Made by a program: the position numbers and the translations under genes. From contig CP065003.1 in the NCBI GenBank assembly GCA_016700175.1, forward strand, positions 2,862,001 through 2,926,000: DNA of 64,000 bases. Direction: 5' to 3'. Source of the DNA: Acidobacteriota bacterium. Lineage in GTDB: Bacteria; Acidobacteriota; Blastocatellia; Pyrinomonadales; Pyrinomonadaceae. Under the pieces are notes generated by a model, which saw only the letters and a program-made list of their open reading frames with translations, had not been told where the DNA came from and did not search any database. This document shows, in pieces, positions 1-8,854 of this stretch. Within the stretch, counting starts at the first letter, position 1, and each line of letters opens with the position of its first letter.

Positions 1-1
1 G

Positions 2-718
2 AGTTCCGCCCACTGGCTCGAAACATCGGGTGGATCGATCCTTCTCGATTGCGGCCCTTCGGCCGCTCAGCGTATGGCGGAGGAAGGCCTCGACTGGCCG
101 GGGCTCGACGCGATCTGGATCTCGCATTTTCACCTCGACCACGTAGGCGGCCTGGCGCCATTTCTGTTTTCGACTAAGTACGCGCCTCAGACGCTTGGCA
201 GGGCGAAGACCCTGAAGATCTACGGACCGTCGGGTTTGGAAGGATTGCTGCAGGCATTCAACGACTCGAACAACTACAGGCTGTTCGATCAGCCGTTTCC
301 TGTGGAGATCGTCGAAGTCGAGCCGTTCGATCAATTCGAGATCCTCGAAGGCGTCGTTGCGGGGACGTTCGACACTCCTCACACCCCGGAGAGCCGCGCG
401 ATCAGGATCGCGGACGGTGAACTTTCTTTCGTCTACACGAGCGACACAGGGTTCTCGAAGCCGCTCGGAGCGTTCGCCCGGAACGCCGATCTTCTGCTGA
501 TGGAATGTTCGTTCGTGAAGGACAAGCCGGTCGAGAAGCATCTGGAGCTATCGGAAGCCGTTTTCCTGGCGAGATATTCGAAAGCGAAGCGGACGGTGCT
601 GACGCATCTTTATCCCGAATGGGACGAGGTGATCTTTGAATCGGTGGTCGAGCGGGCTCGCCCGGGCTGCGAGATACTTGAGGCGAAGGACGGGATTTCA
701 TTTGTCATTGGTCAGTGA
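2..718 (+). CDS. MBL-fold metal-dependent hydrolase (RNase Z-like), 5' partial
   Basis: The frame is open from the first bases of the window and has no start codon before position 74, so the gene begins upstream; 238 residues are visible. The segment before the first Met reads like the glycine-rich second strand of a beta-lactamase fold (ILLDCGPS), and the metal-binding HFHLDH motif follows about 20 residues after that Met. Later Asp and His residues (YTSDTG, LTHLYP) fit the remaining metal ligands of a ribonuclease Z-like MBL enzyme. The substrate cannot be told from the sequence. No neighbour on the same strand is visible; a repeat-rich gap follows. Confidence in the fold is high, in the function low. 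Confidence 0.85.
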   Translation, partial: SSAHWLETSGGSILLDCGPSAAQRMAEEGLDWPGLDAIWISHFHLDHVGGLAPFLFSTKYAPQTLGRAKTLKIYGPSGLEGLLQAFNDSNNYRLFDQPFPVEIVEVEPFDQFEILEGVVAGTFDTPHTPESRAIRIADGELSFVYTSDTGFSKPLGAFARNADLLLMECSFVKDKPVEKHLELSEAVFLARYSKAKRTVLTHLYPEWDEVIFESVVERARPGCEILEAKDGISFVIGQ

Positions 719-748
719 TCATCGATCAATGAGGAAGAACGCTGCGCC

Positions 749-917
749 GTGTCCGTAGCCCGAGTGTCAGGAAGGGCTACCTCTGAATTGTTCCAAGATC
801 CAGGTTCAAAGGTCCAAGGCCGTGTCTGAAGCCCGACCGTCAGGGAGGGCTACCTCTGGGTAGTTCCAAGATCCAGGTTCAAAATTCCAAGGTCGTGTCC
901 GAAGTGCGACTGTCACG
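749..917. repeat. 73-bp direct repeat, two copies plus a partial third
   Basis: Units start at 749, 822 and 895, an exact 73-bp spacing; the third is truncated. Each unit contains the core CCCGA..GTCAGG.AGGGCTAC followed by TTCCAAGATCCAGGTTCAAA. The same core, on the other strand, recurs three times at 11735-11910, so this is a dispersed intergenic family. No convincing protein is encoded here. The whole gap 719-1423 holds this repeat, the structured leader at 944-1030, a period-9 array at 1049-1075 and further low-complexity words up to the end of the TolC gene. Confidence 0.8.
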
Positions 918-943
918 TCATGGACCAATACTCAATGCTCATG

Positions 944-1030
944 GACCAATGAAAAGCGCCGTAGGCGCAAGATGTTAATAGCTACGCGGCATACCCGAGA
1001 GCCCCGGCTCCATAGGAGCCAAATGTCTGT
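944..1030 (+). other. Structured leader element copy 1 (two hairpins, SD, ATG)
   Basis: The element contains a hairpin GCGCC-GTA-GGCGC, the word ATGTTAATAGC, a second hairpin GAGC-CCCG-GCTC, the Shine-Dalgarno-like TAGGAG and then AAATGTCTGT. The minus strand at 37540-37627 carries the same order of parts at roughly 75-80 percent identity by eye. The ATG at 1023 opens a frame of only 32 codons that runs through a period-9 array, so here it probably does not make a functional protein. Function unknown. Confidence 0.55.
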
Positions 1031-1048
1031 ACGAAAGAGGATTCAACC

Positions 1049-1075
1049 GCAGAGCACGCAGAGATCGCAGAGAAG
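1049..1075. repeat. Period-9 array (GCAGAGNNN family)
   Basis: Three consecutive 9-mers GCAGAGCAC, GCAGAGATC and GCAGAGAAG. The same words recur at 16236-16264, 16414-16440 (inverted) and 27397-27423. Non-coding dispersed simple-array family. Confidence 0.7.
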
Positions 1076-1423
1076 AACCATGTACGCCTCTTCCAATAGA
1101 TCACTGCCTTTTCACCATTGAGCATTGAAGAGTCGCGAATCGATTGCGTGATTCGAATCGGTATCCTCCGGCGTTTGCGAGGATTCGCGCTTCGCGCTCA
1201 ATGCAGCCCGAAGGGCTGCTCTAGACGGGGCGGTGACGGGCGCGACGGGGTCTCGCGCTTCGCGCTCAATGCGGCCCGAACGGCTGCTCCAAACGGGTGT
1301 ACGATAAGCTTCAGCTTGTCACTGGACGCCCGTGGTCCGGCTCAGCACTCATCTCTCGGTACTCAGCACTATTGACCGGGCGGACGGTGACAAGCCCCGT
1401 CCCTACTCTTCACCGCTCACCGA

Positions 1424-3226
1424 TCACTTCTTCAGCCTCGTTTCCACGTCGTTTTCCTCAAGTGACCTGCCCGTCGCGCGCTGGAAATCCGTGATCGCCT
1501 TGTTCAGCTCGGTCTGGGCGAGGAGCTCCGCACTTCTCGCGTTCATCAGCGCCGTCTGCCGTTCGAGCACCTTGTAGATGTCCGAAAGGCCCGCGTCCAG
1601 CTTTCTTCTTTCCGACTCGTATTCGCGCTCGCTGTTTTCGCGCGAGATCGCCGCCGACCGAAGCCTTGCCTTCGCGGTCCGAATCGCCTGAAGCGAATTC
1701 CTTACGTCAACCTGGATCGCCTGTTCGAGCTGTTCGCGCTGCACACGAAGCTTATCGCTCTGCACGAGGCTCTTGCCGAGCAGCGCTCTCTGCGCGCTGT
1801 CGTCCGGCGACCAGATCCAAGTCAGCCCGACCCGGAATGTCGGATAGCGGTTGTTCAAAACATCCCCGAGCGCGCCGTTGTAGCCGCCTATGAAACTTTC
1901 CGGGACGTTCCGCGCAGGAGGGATCGGAAGCTGGTCGATGGGCGGCAGGTTCGGATCGAGCGTGTTCACACGGTTGATCACCTGGTTGAGCCTTTCGGTC
2001 GAGGCCGAGTTTGAAAAGATCGAAAGCGCGTCAGGATTCGGGCTTCCCGCGATGCCGGACGAGGTGTAGCTCGCGGTGAAGCTGATCTCCGGCTCGAGCT
2101 GTTCCTTGTAGAACCGCTTGTCGTATTCGTTGATCTCCGTCGCGACGTCGAGGATGTCGATCTCGATGCGGTTCCTGAGCGCGGTTTGAAGAGCCTCTTC
2201 GAGCGTCGTCACGGGCTCCTTCAGATCCACACGGTCCGTGGGCACAAGCGATTCGTTCCAGAGCGGATCCCGGCTGTCTTCGGCGATCAGGTTCTTCAGA
2301 AGGTTCTCCGCCGCGTTCACCTGCTCCAGCGCGGAGTAGACGTTCTGTTCAAGATTCGCCACCTGGGTCTGTACCGCAACGGCGTCGATCGGAGCCAGGA
2401 CACCTTCTTCGACGAGCCGCCTGCTGTGCGCCAGCTGTTCCTTGGCGTCGCGGACACCGTCGCGCTGGACCTGCAGGTTCCGTAGCGCAAAGGTCAGATT
2501 CCAGTAAGCCTTCTGAACCGCGACCGTAACGTCGATCGCCTGCTGCCTGAACTGCTTGTCCGTCAGCGAAAGGTTCTTCTTGGCTATCTCGATCTGCCGC
2601 CGGGGCTCGTCGCTCTTCCTTCCCCGGAACAGCGGCTGAACGAGCCTGAACTGGAACGAAGCGTCGTATTGCGGCCGAAGTATCGAAAGCGGATTGTCGC
2701 TCGACTGTTTCCGGTTCTTGAATCCCGCCGTGTAAACGGTGCCGAAACTGGGAATGAAACCCTTGTACTCGATGTCCGCGACGTAATTGTCGGCGGTCGT
2801 CGAAAGTTGCGGCGAAAAGACACTGACGTTCGGGGTTTTCGCCCGCTCGAAGTATGCCGAGCCCGTGAGCGTGGGCGTGAAGAAACCTCTCGATGCCTTC
2901 AGATCGAACTCCGCGATCTGAACGTCCTTACGCGAGACCTCGATGTCCTTGTTGTTCTCAAGCGCGCGTATGATCGCTTCCTGAAGGGCCAGTGACTTCT
3001 GCGACATCAGATCGACCCCTACGCGGCCCAGATCGGGAAGCCTCTCATCCTGAGCTTCAAACCCGGGTGCGACCTCCGGAACTCCTTCGAGCTTCTCCGG
3101 CTGCACGTCCTGCGGCGTAGGCGTAGGCGCAGGCGTTTGAGCGGACACCGACAAGGCGCCGGCGAACGACATCGCGACGACAAAGCCCGAAAGAACTAAC
3201 TTTGATAAGTATGATTGCGTGAACAT
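1424..3226 (-). CDS. TolC-family outer membrane efflux protein
   Basis: Predicted outer-membrane channel of a tripartite efflux pump. An N-terminal signal peptide (hydrophobic LVLSGFVVAMSFAGALSVSA, cleavage near AQ) is followed by a proline-rich linker and two long helical halves rich in Leu, Gln and Glu, typical of the OEP domain duplicated in TolC. At 600 residues it is longer than the usual 430-500, with extra sequence in the second half around the NRVNTLDPNLPPIDQLPIPP loop. It is the last gene of a minus-strand set with the MFP, RND pump and a membrane protein, all separated by short gaps, so it probably serves the same pump. The substrate is unknown. Confidence 0.9.
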   Translation of the reverse strand: MFTQSYLSKLVLSGFVVAMSFAGALSVSAQTPAPTPTPQDVQPEKLEGVPEVAPGFEAQDERLPDLGRVGVDLMSQKSLALQEAIIRALENNKDIEVSRKDVQIAEFDLKASRGFFTPTLTGSAYFERAKTPNVSVFSPQLSTTADNYVADIEYKGFIPSFGTVYTAGFKNRKQSSDNPLSILRPQYDASFQFRLVQPLFRGRKSDEPRRQIEIAKKNLSLTDKQFRQQAIDVTVAVQKAYWNLTFALRNLQVQRDGVRDAKEQLAHSRRLVEEGVLAPIDAVAVQTQVANLEQNVYSALEQVNAAENLLKNLIAEDSRDPLWNESLVPTDRVDLKEPVTTLEEALQTALRNRIEIDILDVATEINEYDKRFYKEQLEPEISFTASYTSSGIAGSPNPDALSIFSNSASTERLNQVINRVNTLDPNLPPIDQLPIPPARNVPESFIGGYNGALGDVLNNRYPTFRVGLTWIWSPDDSAQRALLGKSLVQSDKLRVQREQLEQAIQVDVRNSLQAIRTAKARLRSAAISRENSEREYESERRKLDAGLSDIYKVLERQTALMNARSAELLAQTELNKAITDFQRATGRSLEENDVETRLKK

Positions 3227-3263
3227 AACAACTAAACCCCACGATGGTTAGGGGGAAATCGCT

Positions 3264-3923
3264 TCACACCCTCTTCCGCTCCAGCCATCCTGCGGCCGCG
3301 GCGATCGCGAAATATGAGGCGATCGCCGTAAGCGCCATTGCGGAAGGCCCGGAAGGATCGGGACCAAAAAAGACATGGATCTGAAGCGCTGCGACCAGGA
3401 GCATCAGCATGGGCATCCCGTAGGTGCCGACACTCGAGACGGGCCTCGTCGCCCGCATATACGCGACAAGACCGAAGAAGACCAGACCCAATTCAAGCAA
3501 GAGCGCCACGATCGGATAGTTCCACAATCCGAATCCCATCTTCAGCGTGTTGTCATACAACGCCAGATCCGGCACGTGGACTACCAGGTCAAGGAACCAG
3601 TGCGACAAAACCGCACCGCCAACGATCAATGGGGCGACGAACTTCCCATAACCGGACCGTTTTCTTAAGGGCAGATAAAGCAGAAACGCTGCGATAGCCC
3701 AGAAGACAGAACCCAGGAGGCTGTGCGTGTAGGGCATGTAGTAAAGATCGAGCGGGTTCGTCGCGGTAAACCCGTGAACGATCCGCACCTTCTCGAGACC
3801 CGCGAAAATGAAGATCGCCCAAAGGACATCTACAAGCTGTACCGCGAGGAAGAGCACCCACAAAGGTATGCTCTTGTCCCGGCTCTTTGCGAGAAGGCTA
3901 ACGCTGTAGTGTCCGATAAACAT
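3264..3923 (-). CDS. Polytopic membrane protein, YdjM/DUF457-like
   Basis: A 219-residue integral membrane protein with about six hydrophobic segments. The N-terminal GHYSVSLLAKS and the internal SHWFLDLVVHVPD, with conserved-looking His and Asp near membrane ends, resemble membrane-bound metal-dependent hydrolases of the YdjM/DUF457 type. That assignment is by motif only. It begins 4 bp after the RND pump gene ends and is followed by tolC, so it is almost certainly cotranscribed with the pump. Its role there is unknown; such a protein is not a standard part of tripartite efflux systems. Confidence 0.75.
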   Translation of the reverse strand: MFIGHYSVSLLAKSRDKSIPLWVLFLAVQLVDVLWAIFIFAGLEKVRIVHGFTATNPLDLYYMPYTHSLLGSVFWAIAAFLLYLPLRKRSGYGKFVAPLIVGGAVLSHWFLDLVVHVPDLALYDNTLKMGFGLWNYPIVALLLELGLVFFGLVAYMRATRPVSSVGTYGMPMLMLLVAALQIHVFFGPDPSGPSAMALTAIASYFAIAAAAGWLERKRV

Positions 3924-3927
3924 TGCT

Positions 3928-6900
3928 TTAACTCTTCATGATCGAATTGATCACCGAGCTCGCCGTCTGCGCGGCTTTTCTCCGGACCACCTGCATTCCC
4001 GAGGTCATCCGGCGGAAGATCTTCAGATTTCCAAGATCGTCGAAATACGAATAGAAGACCGGAACTGCCAGAAGCGTCAGCAGAAGGCACAGCGCCTGAC
4101 CGCCGACGATCAGCACGCCGACCGAACGGTTTGTTCCCGCACCGGCTCCGGACGAAAGCACGAGCGGCATCATTCCGGCGATCAGCGCGATCGTGGTCAT
4201 AAGGATCGGACGCAGACGGTCGCGGTTACCCTTGATGATCGCGTCGTAGCGGTCCATTCCCTTCGCCCGCAGATTGTTCGTGTGATCGATCACAAGGATC
4301 GCGTTCTTCTTCACCACGCCGAACAGGAGCAGAAGGCCCAGTCCCGAGAAGATGTTGATAGTTTGCCCGGCGATCAGGATCGAGACGATGCCGAACGGTA
4401 TCGCGATCGGAAGCGTGAGCAGTATCGTGATCGGGTGGATGAATGATTCGAACTGCGCCGCGAGCACGATGTACATAAAGATGAATGACAGCACGATCGC
4501 GAGAAGGAAGTAGAAACCGGCCTTCTGCAGCTCTTTCGACTGCCCGACGTAACCCGCGACGTACTCGCTCGGCAGGTTCAGTTCATCGACCGCTTTGTTC
4601 AGATCGTTCTGGATGACCACTGCCGATCCGCCGGGCCGCGTGTTCGCGAGGATCGTCACCTGCCGCTGCCGGTTTATCCTGTCGATTGAAGCCGGTCCCG
4701 TTCCTTCGGTCGTTTTCACGACTCGGTCGAGAGTGACCCATCCGACCTTCGAGGAAGGCACGATGAGGCGTTCCAGGCTCTGAACGTCATTTCGGAACGC
4801 GTTCTTAGCGCGAACGTGGACCTCGTACTGTTCGGTGCCTTCGTTAAAGGTCGTCGCCTGCTGGCCCGCGACAAGGATGTTCAGCGCCTGCGAAACATCT
4901 CCTACACGAACCCCAAGATCGGCCGCTCTCTGACGGTCCACTTCAAGCTGGATCTCCGGCTTGCCGCTGATCAAGGTCGAATCGACGTCGACGGCGTCCG
5001 GATTGTTCTTTAGCGCCGCGACAAGCTTCTTCGAATACTCCTCCAGCTGACCCAGGTCCGGTCCACCGATGAAGAACTGGACATTGGCATTCCTGAATCC
5101 GCCGCCGGAGAACGCCTGGACCTGCTGGACACCCACTCGCAGATCGGGCGGATACTTCTCCGCGAGAAGGTCTCGGGTCGCGATCATCAGTTCTTCCTGC
5201 GACTTCGAACGGTCCCCGATATCAGTGAGCTTGACGTAGATCGTTCCGGCATTGACGGCCTGCGCCTGGCCTCCGCCGACGTTTATCAAAGTGTCGGTAA
5301 CTCCCTCGAACTTGCGAATATCCGTGGCGATGCGCTCCATCAGCACGGTCGCCGCCTGAAGCGATGTGCCTTCGTCGGTGCGGATCTGGACCTCGAACTG
5401 GGACTGGTCATCGACGGGCAGGAAGTTCTTTCCGACAAATGCGAAGAGCGGAACGATACTCAGCACGACGGCGATGCACGAGACCAGGATCACCCAGCGG
5501 TGGTTCATCGAGAACACGATCATCTTCGTGTAAACACGGTCGATGTGCTTGTAGACACGCCCTTCCTTGCTCTTCTTTCCGGCGCCTATCTCGCCGGTGT
5601 GGTGGATCGCTTCAGAAGGACTGAGGACTGAGGACTGAGGACTGAGAGGCGTGCCGCTTTCGCCGTCAACATCTGCCTGGACAGAAGCTTCCTCTTCCTC
5701 AGTCCTCAGTCCTTTGTTCTCAGTACTTTCGGAGTCTTCCGGTCTTTTCCACTTGATGATCCTTGCCGCGAGCATCGGCGTCAGCGTGAACGAGACGAGA
5801 AGCGAGACGCCGATCGCGAACGCCGAGGTCAGGCCGAACGAGGACATGAACCTTCCGACAATTCCGCCCATGAAGCCGATCGGGATAAATACAGCGAGAA
5901 GAGAGAATGTCGTTGCAAGCACTGCGAGACCGATGTCCCGTGTGCCTTCGATCGCCGCGCGGTACGGCGACATTCCTTCTTCTTCTATGAACTTGTATAT
6001 GTTCTCGAGCACGACGATCGCATCGTCCACCACGATGCCGACCATCAGCGTCAGCGACAGCATCGTGATCGAGTTGAGCGTATAGCCCATCGCGTACATC
6101 AGGCCGAACGTCGATATGATCGATGTCGGGATGGCAATGGCGGCGATCAGCGTGGACCGGAAGTTCCAGAGGAAAAGGAAGATGACGATCGTGGCGAAGA
6201 TACTTCCTTCGATCAGGTGGGTCTCGATCGCCTCCAGCGAGTTCTCGATAAAGATCGAGTTGTCGCCGATGATCTGCAAACGATAGTCCTTCGGCAGAGA
6301 GGGTTCGATCTCCGCGAGAGTCTCTTTGACGGCCTCCGCGACAGCGACCGTGTTCTCGCCGGACTGTTTCGAAACGATCAGCGTGACGGCGGGTTTACCG
6401 TTCAGGAAAGACTGCGAACGCAGCTCTTCAGCGCCGTCCTCGACCGTGCCGATGTCCTTGACCTTGACCTCGTATCCGCCTCGGTTGGCAACGACGACTT
6501 CCTCGAAGTCCTTTATCTCTCGTACCTTTCCGAGCGTGCGGACATTGCGCTCGATGGCGCCTTCATCGACCCTGCCTCCCGGGAATTCGAGATTCTGAAC
6601 GCGCACGGCTCCGGTCACTTCTGCGGGCGTGATGTTGAACGCGCGCATTTTGTCCGGATCGACCCAGACGTTGATCTGCCTTTCGCGGCCGCCGACGATC
6701 TGGACCTGGCCCACGCCGTTGATCGATTCGATCCGCTCCTTGACCTGGTTCTTCGCGATCTCCGTAACTTCGCGAAGGCTGTCCGGCGCGGAAACGACGA
6801 TCCGAAGCACGGGCGCCGCGTCGGAATCGAGCTTCAGCACTGTCGGCTGTTCGGCGGTCTCGGGCAGGTTCGGTATCGCCTGCTGGACCCGGTTCTCGAC

Positions 6901-7224
6901 CTCCTGCGCGGCGATGTTGACGTCCTTCTCGAGGATGAACTGGACGAACACCTGGCTCACGCCTTCCAGCGAAGTCGAACGAAGCTCGTCGATGCCGCTG
7001 ACAGTGTTGACGACCTCCTCGATCTTCTCGGTGATCTCGGTCTCGATCTCCTGCGGAGACGAGCCGGGATTCACAGTCGTGATAGTGATCGTCGGAAAGT
7101 CCACTTTCGGGAACAGATCGACCCCGAGGGAGAAGAACGAGAATGCCCCGACCACGACGAGCGAAAGGATCAGCATCGTCGCAAAAACGGGTCTCTTAAC
7201 GCAAATTTCGGCTAGCCACTGCAT
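3928..7224 (-). CDS. RND efflux pump, HAE1/AcrB type
   Basis: Inner-membrane proton-driven pump subunit. The N-terminus WLAEICVKRPVFATMLILSLVV is the classic first helix of HAE1 pumps, followed by the porter domain. The fourth transmembrane helix carries the proton-relay Asp pair in GIVVDDAIVVLEN, and the C-terminal half repeats the 12-TM plan. It has 1098 residues. Residues about 504-536, in the cytoplasmic loop between the two TM halves (after the IIKWKRP helix), are a low-complexity insertion encoded by an inverted pair of GGACTGA heptamer arrays (5618-5646 and 5697-5713). The MFP gene lies upstream and TolC downstream. Substrate not determinable. Confidence 0.93.
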   Translation of the reverse strand: MQWLAEICVKRPVFATMLILSLVVVGAFSFFSLGVDLFPKVDFPTITITTVNPGSSPQEIETEITEKIEEVVNTVSGIDELRSTSLEGVSQVFVQFILEKDVNIAAQEVENRVQQAIPNLPETAEQPTVLKLDSDAAPVLRIVVSAPDSLREVTEIAKNQVKERIESINGVGQVQIVGGRERQINVWVDPDKMRAFNITPAEVTGAVRVQNLEFPGGRVDEGAIERNVRTLGKVREIKDFEEVVVANRGGYEVKVKDIGTVEDGAEELRSQSFLNGKPAVTLIVSKQSGENTVAVAEAVKETLAEIEPSLPKDYRLQIIGDNSIFIENSLEAIETHLIEGSIFATIVIFLFLWNFRSTLIAAIAIPTSIISTFGLMYAMGYTLNSITMLSLTLMVGIVVDDAIVVLENIYKFIEEEGMSPYRAAIEGTRDIGLAVLATTFSLLAVFIPIGFMGGIVGRFMSSFGLTSAFAIGVSLLVSFTLTPMLAARIIKWKRPEDSESTENKGLRTEEEEASVQADVDGESGTPLSPQSSVLSPSEAIHHTGEIGAGKKSKEGRVYKHIDRVYTKMIVFSMNHRWVILVSCIAVVLSIVPLFAFVGKNFLPVDDQSQFEVQIRTDEGTSLQAATVLMERIATDIRKFEGVTDTLINVGGGQAQAVNAGTIYVKLTDIGDRSKSQEELMIATRDLLAEKYPPDLRVGVQQVQAFSGGGFRNANVQFFIGGPDLGQLEEYSKKLVAALKNNPDAVDVDSTLISGKPEIQLEVDRQRAADLGVRVGDVSQALNILVAGQQATTFNEGTEQYEVHVRAKNAFRNDVQSLERLIVPSSKVGWVTLDRVVKTTEGTGPASIDRINRQRQVTILANTRPGGSAVVIQNDLNKAVDELNLPSEYVAGYVGQSKELQKAGFYFLLAIVLSFIFMYIVLAAQFESFIHPITILLTLPIAIPFGIVSILIAGQTINIFSGLGLLLLFGVVKKNAILVIDHTNNLRAKGMDRYDAIIKGNRDRLRPILMTTIALIAGMMPLVLSSGAGAGTNRSVGVLIVGGQALCLLLTLLAVPVFYSYFDDLGNLKIFRRMTSGMQVVRRKAAQTASSVINSIMKS
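5618..5713. repeat. Inverted GGACTGA heptamer arrays inside the RND gene
   Basis: Left arm 5618-5646 (GGACTGA units) and right arm 5697-5713 (TCAGTCC units) contain a perfect 16-nt inverted repeat around about 50 nt. On the coding strand (minus) the longer arm reads CTCAGTC, an orientation with no stop codon in any frame, and gives PQSSVLSP. The shorter arm reads GGACTGA for only two units, ending before its TGA falls in frame. The gene therefore stays open. Confidence 0.85.
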
Positions 7225-7235
7225 AATAAAAAGTA

Positions 7236-7442
7236 ATGAGTGCTGAGGACTGAGGACTGAGGACCGAGGAAGAATTTCTTTGATCGATCCTATAGCCGTA
7301 AGACTTTTCCAGTCCGGAAACGGCTAAACTCGGTCGATATCGAGCTTCTGATGCTTACTTCCATCACTGCTCCAGCCTTCGGCTGGTCGATTGCGGAACT
7401 CTCTCAGTTCTCGATTCTCCGTCGTCTTTTCTCAGTCCTTCC
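7236..7442. repeat. Inverted heptamer-array pair between RND and MFP genes
   Basis: GGACTGA units at about 7243-7267 face degenerate TCAGTCC/TCAGTTC units at about 7400-7442, with some 130 bp between. The 228-bp gap 7225-7452 is otherwise featureless, although the surrounding efflux genes are tightly packed. This looks like an insertion into an operon. Confidence 0.7.
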
Positions 7443-7452
7443 TTTGACTTCC

Positions 7453-8790
7453 CTACTGGGCCACGATCACCCCATCCCCGAGCTTGTCGAGATTGTCGAC
7501 AGCGACGACCTCGTTCTCGCCGACTCCCTGTTTGATCTCGATAAAGTCGTTCTCGAGAAGTCCGACCTGGACAAGGCGTTCGTTCGCGACGCCGTCTTTG
7601 ATGACATACACGACGTTCGTCTCGCCGAGCGCACGGACCGCGACCGCCGGGACCATTACCGCCGGAGCGGGTTTTGACTGCGTGATCCGCACCGTCGCGA
7701 ACTGGCCGGGCTTGAGAAGTCCGCCCGGATTGTCGATCTCGGCTTCGACGGTCAAGGTTCTCGACTGCGGATTGAGGCTCGGAAGCTTCCGGACGATCGT
7801 CCCTGCGAAGCTCCTGTCCGGATACGCCGAGACCTGGGCTGAAACGCTCTGCCCGACCGCGACCTTTGCGATCGACTGCTCAGGAACGTCAATCTTCAGC
7901 CGAAGCACTGCCGTCCTCACGATCGTCGCAAGCTTTGCGTTCGGCTGGTTCGGCGAAATGTACTCGCCCGGATCGGCGTTCCTTTCCGAAACATATCCAC
8001 TGATCGGAGCCAGAATCACGTTATCGGCGACGTTCTTCCTCGCCTGGGCGACCTGAGCCTCTGCTGTTCCGACGGCGGCCTTCGCATTAGCGACCTGGGT
8101 CCGGGCTGTCTTTACGCCCGCTTCAGCAGTGTTGATGGCGCGGATCGCGACCGCGGCGTTCGAACGTGCTTCGCGGAGCTGGCCAAGAAGCGAGTCCCGC
8201 TGCGAAAGCCTCTGGTCGTATGCCGATCTGGATACGTCGCCGGTCTCAAGCAGAGCCTCGAACCGCTTCAATTCCGCTTCGGCAAGCTTGAGCTGCGCTC
8301 GCACCGAAATCACCTGCGAGAAATCCTCTATGTCGAACGTCTCGCCGTCCCGGATGCCGAGCCTGACCTGCGTCTGACGAAGGTTTGCGACGGCCTGATC
8401 GACTCCCGCTTCCGCCTGGTCGACCGCTTTCTTCGCCTGTTCGAGCTGCGAAAGCGCCTGCTGAAGCCGTATCTCGGCGTCGCGCGCATCCATACGGACA
8501 AGCACGTCGCCTTTCTTAACGTAGCTGCCGACGTCGAAGTTGACCTGTGCGATCTTCCCGCCGATGGTCGGCGCGACGTCGGATTCGGCGTCGCTGGCCA
8601 GCGTTCCCGTTGCTTCGAAGTAGGTCGGGATCTGCTCGACCTTCGCCACGGCCGTCTTCACGACGACCGGACCGGCTTCCTCGGCCGTGTTCGCGGAATT
8701 CGCATCGTTGGCCGAAGAGCTTCCGCAAGCGGCGGCGAAAGCGGCAACAGCCGCGATAATCAGCGCCAGAAATGATTTGGAGAATTTCAT
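7453..8790 (-). CDS. RND periplasmic adaptor (membrane fusion protein), lipoprotein
   Basis: Adaptor joining the RND pump to TolC. The ATG at 8790 gives MKFSKSFLALIIAAVAAFAAAC, a lipoprotein signal with the lipobox Cys at about residue 22; the longer frame from 8832 would put 14 polar residues before it. After the lipobox come a Ser/Asn linker, a barrel-sandwich half (APTIGGKIAQVNFDVGSYVKKGDVLVRMD), a long Gln/Ala-rich coiled-coil hairpin, the second lipoyl half (ILAPISGYVSERNADPGEYI) and a beta-barrel domain. 445 residues is normal for HlyD/AcrA adaptors. It is the first structural gene of the efflux operon, downstream of tetR. Confidence 0.92.
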   Translation of the reverse strand: MKFSKSFLALIIAAVAAFAAACGSSSANDANSANTAEEAGPVVVKTAVAKVEQIPTYFEATGTLASDAESDVAPTIGGKIAQVNFDVGSYVKKGDVLVRMDARDAEIRLQQALSQLEQAKKAVDQAEAGVDQAVANLRQTQVRLGIRDGETFDIEDFSQVISVRAQLKLAEAELKRFEALLETGDVSRSAYDQRLSQRDSLLGQLREARSNAAVAIRAINTAEAGVKTARTQVANAKAAVGTAEAQVAQARKNVADNVILAPISGYVSERNADPGEYISPNQPNAKLATIVRTAVLRLKIDVPEQSIAKVAVGQSVSAQVSAYPDRSFAGTIVRKLPSLNPQSRTLTVEAEIDNPGGLLKPGQFATVRITQSKPAPAVMVPAVAVRALGETNVVYVIKDGVANERLVQVGLLENDFIEIKQGVGENEVVAVDNLDKLGDGVIVAQ

Positions 8791-8806
8791 GGTATCGGAT
8801 AAAAGC

Positions 8807-8842
8807 ACCCGGCTTCGGCGGCACCGCCGCACGCGGCCGGGT
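8807..8842 (-). terminator. Branched hairpin between tetR and the MFP gene
   Basis: ACCCGGC (8807-8813) pairs with GCCGGGT (8836-8842), enclosing an inner CGGCGG/CCGCCG hairpin; on the minus strand GCTTTTAT follows. This could end tetR transcription or attenuate read-through into the pump genes. Confidence 0.4.
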
Positions 8843-8854
8843 TTTCGTCAAAAG

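Noticed and set aside
1023..1121. 32-codon ORF after the first structured leader element
   Set aside because: It runs through a period-9 array and gives a Gln/Arg/Ser-rich peptide unrelated to the 50-codon ORF of copy 2.
6217..7215. A 332-codon open frame antisense to the RND pump gene
   Set aside because: Asp/Arg/Leu-rich shadow of the sense codons with no domain; the sense strand encodes a complete HAE1 pump N-terminus.
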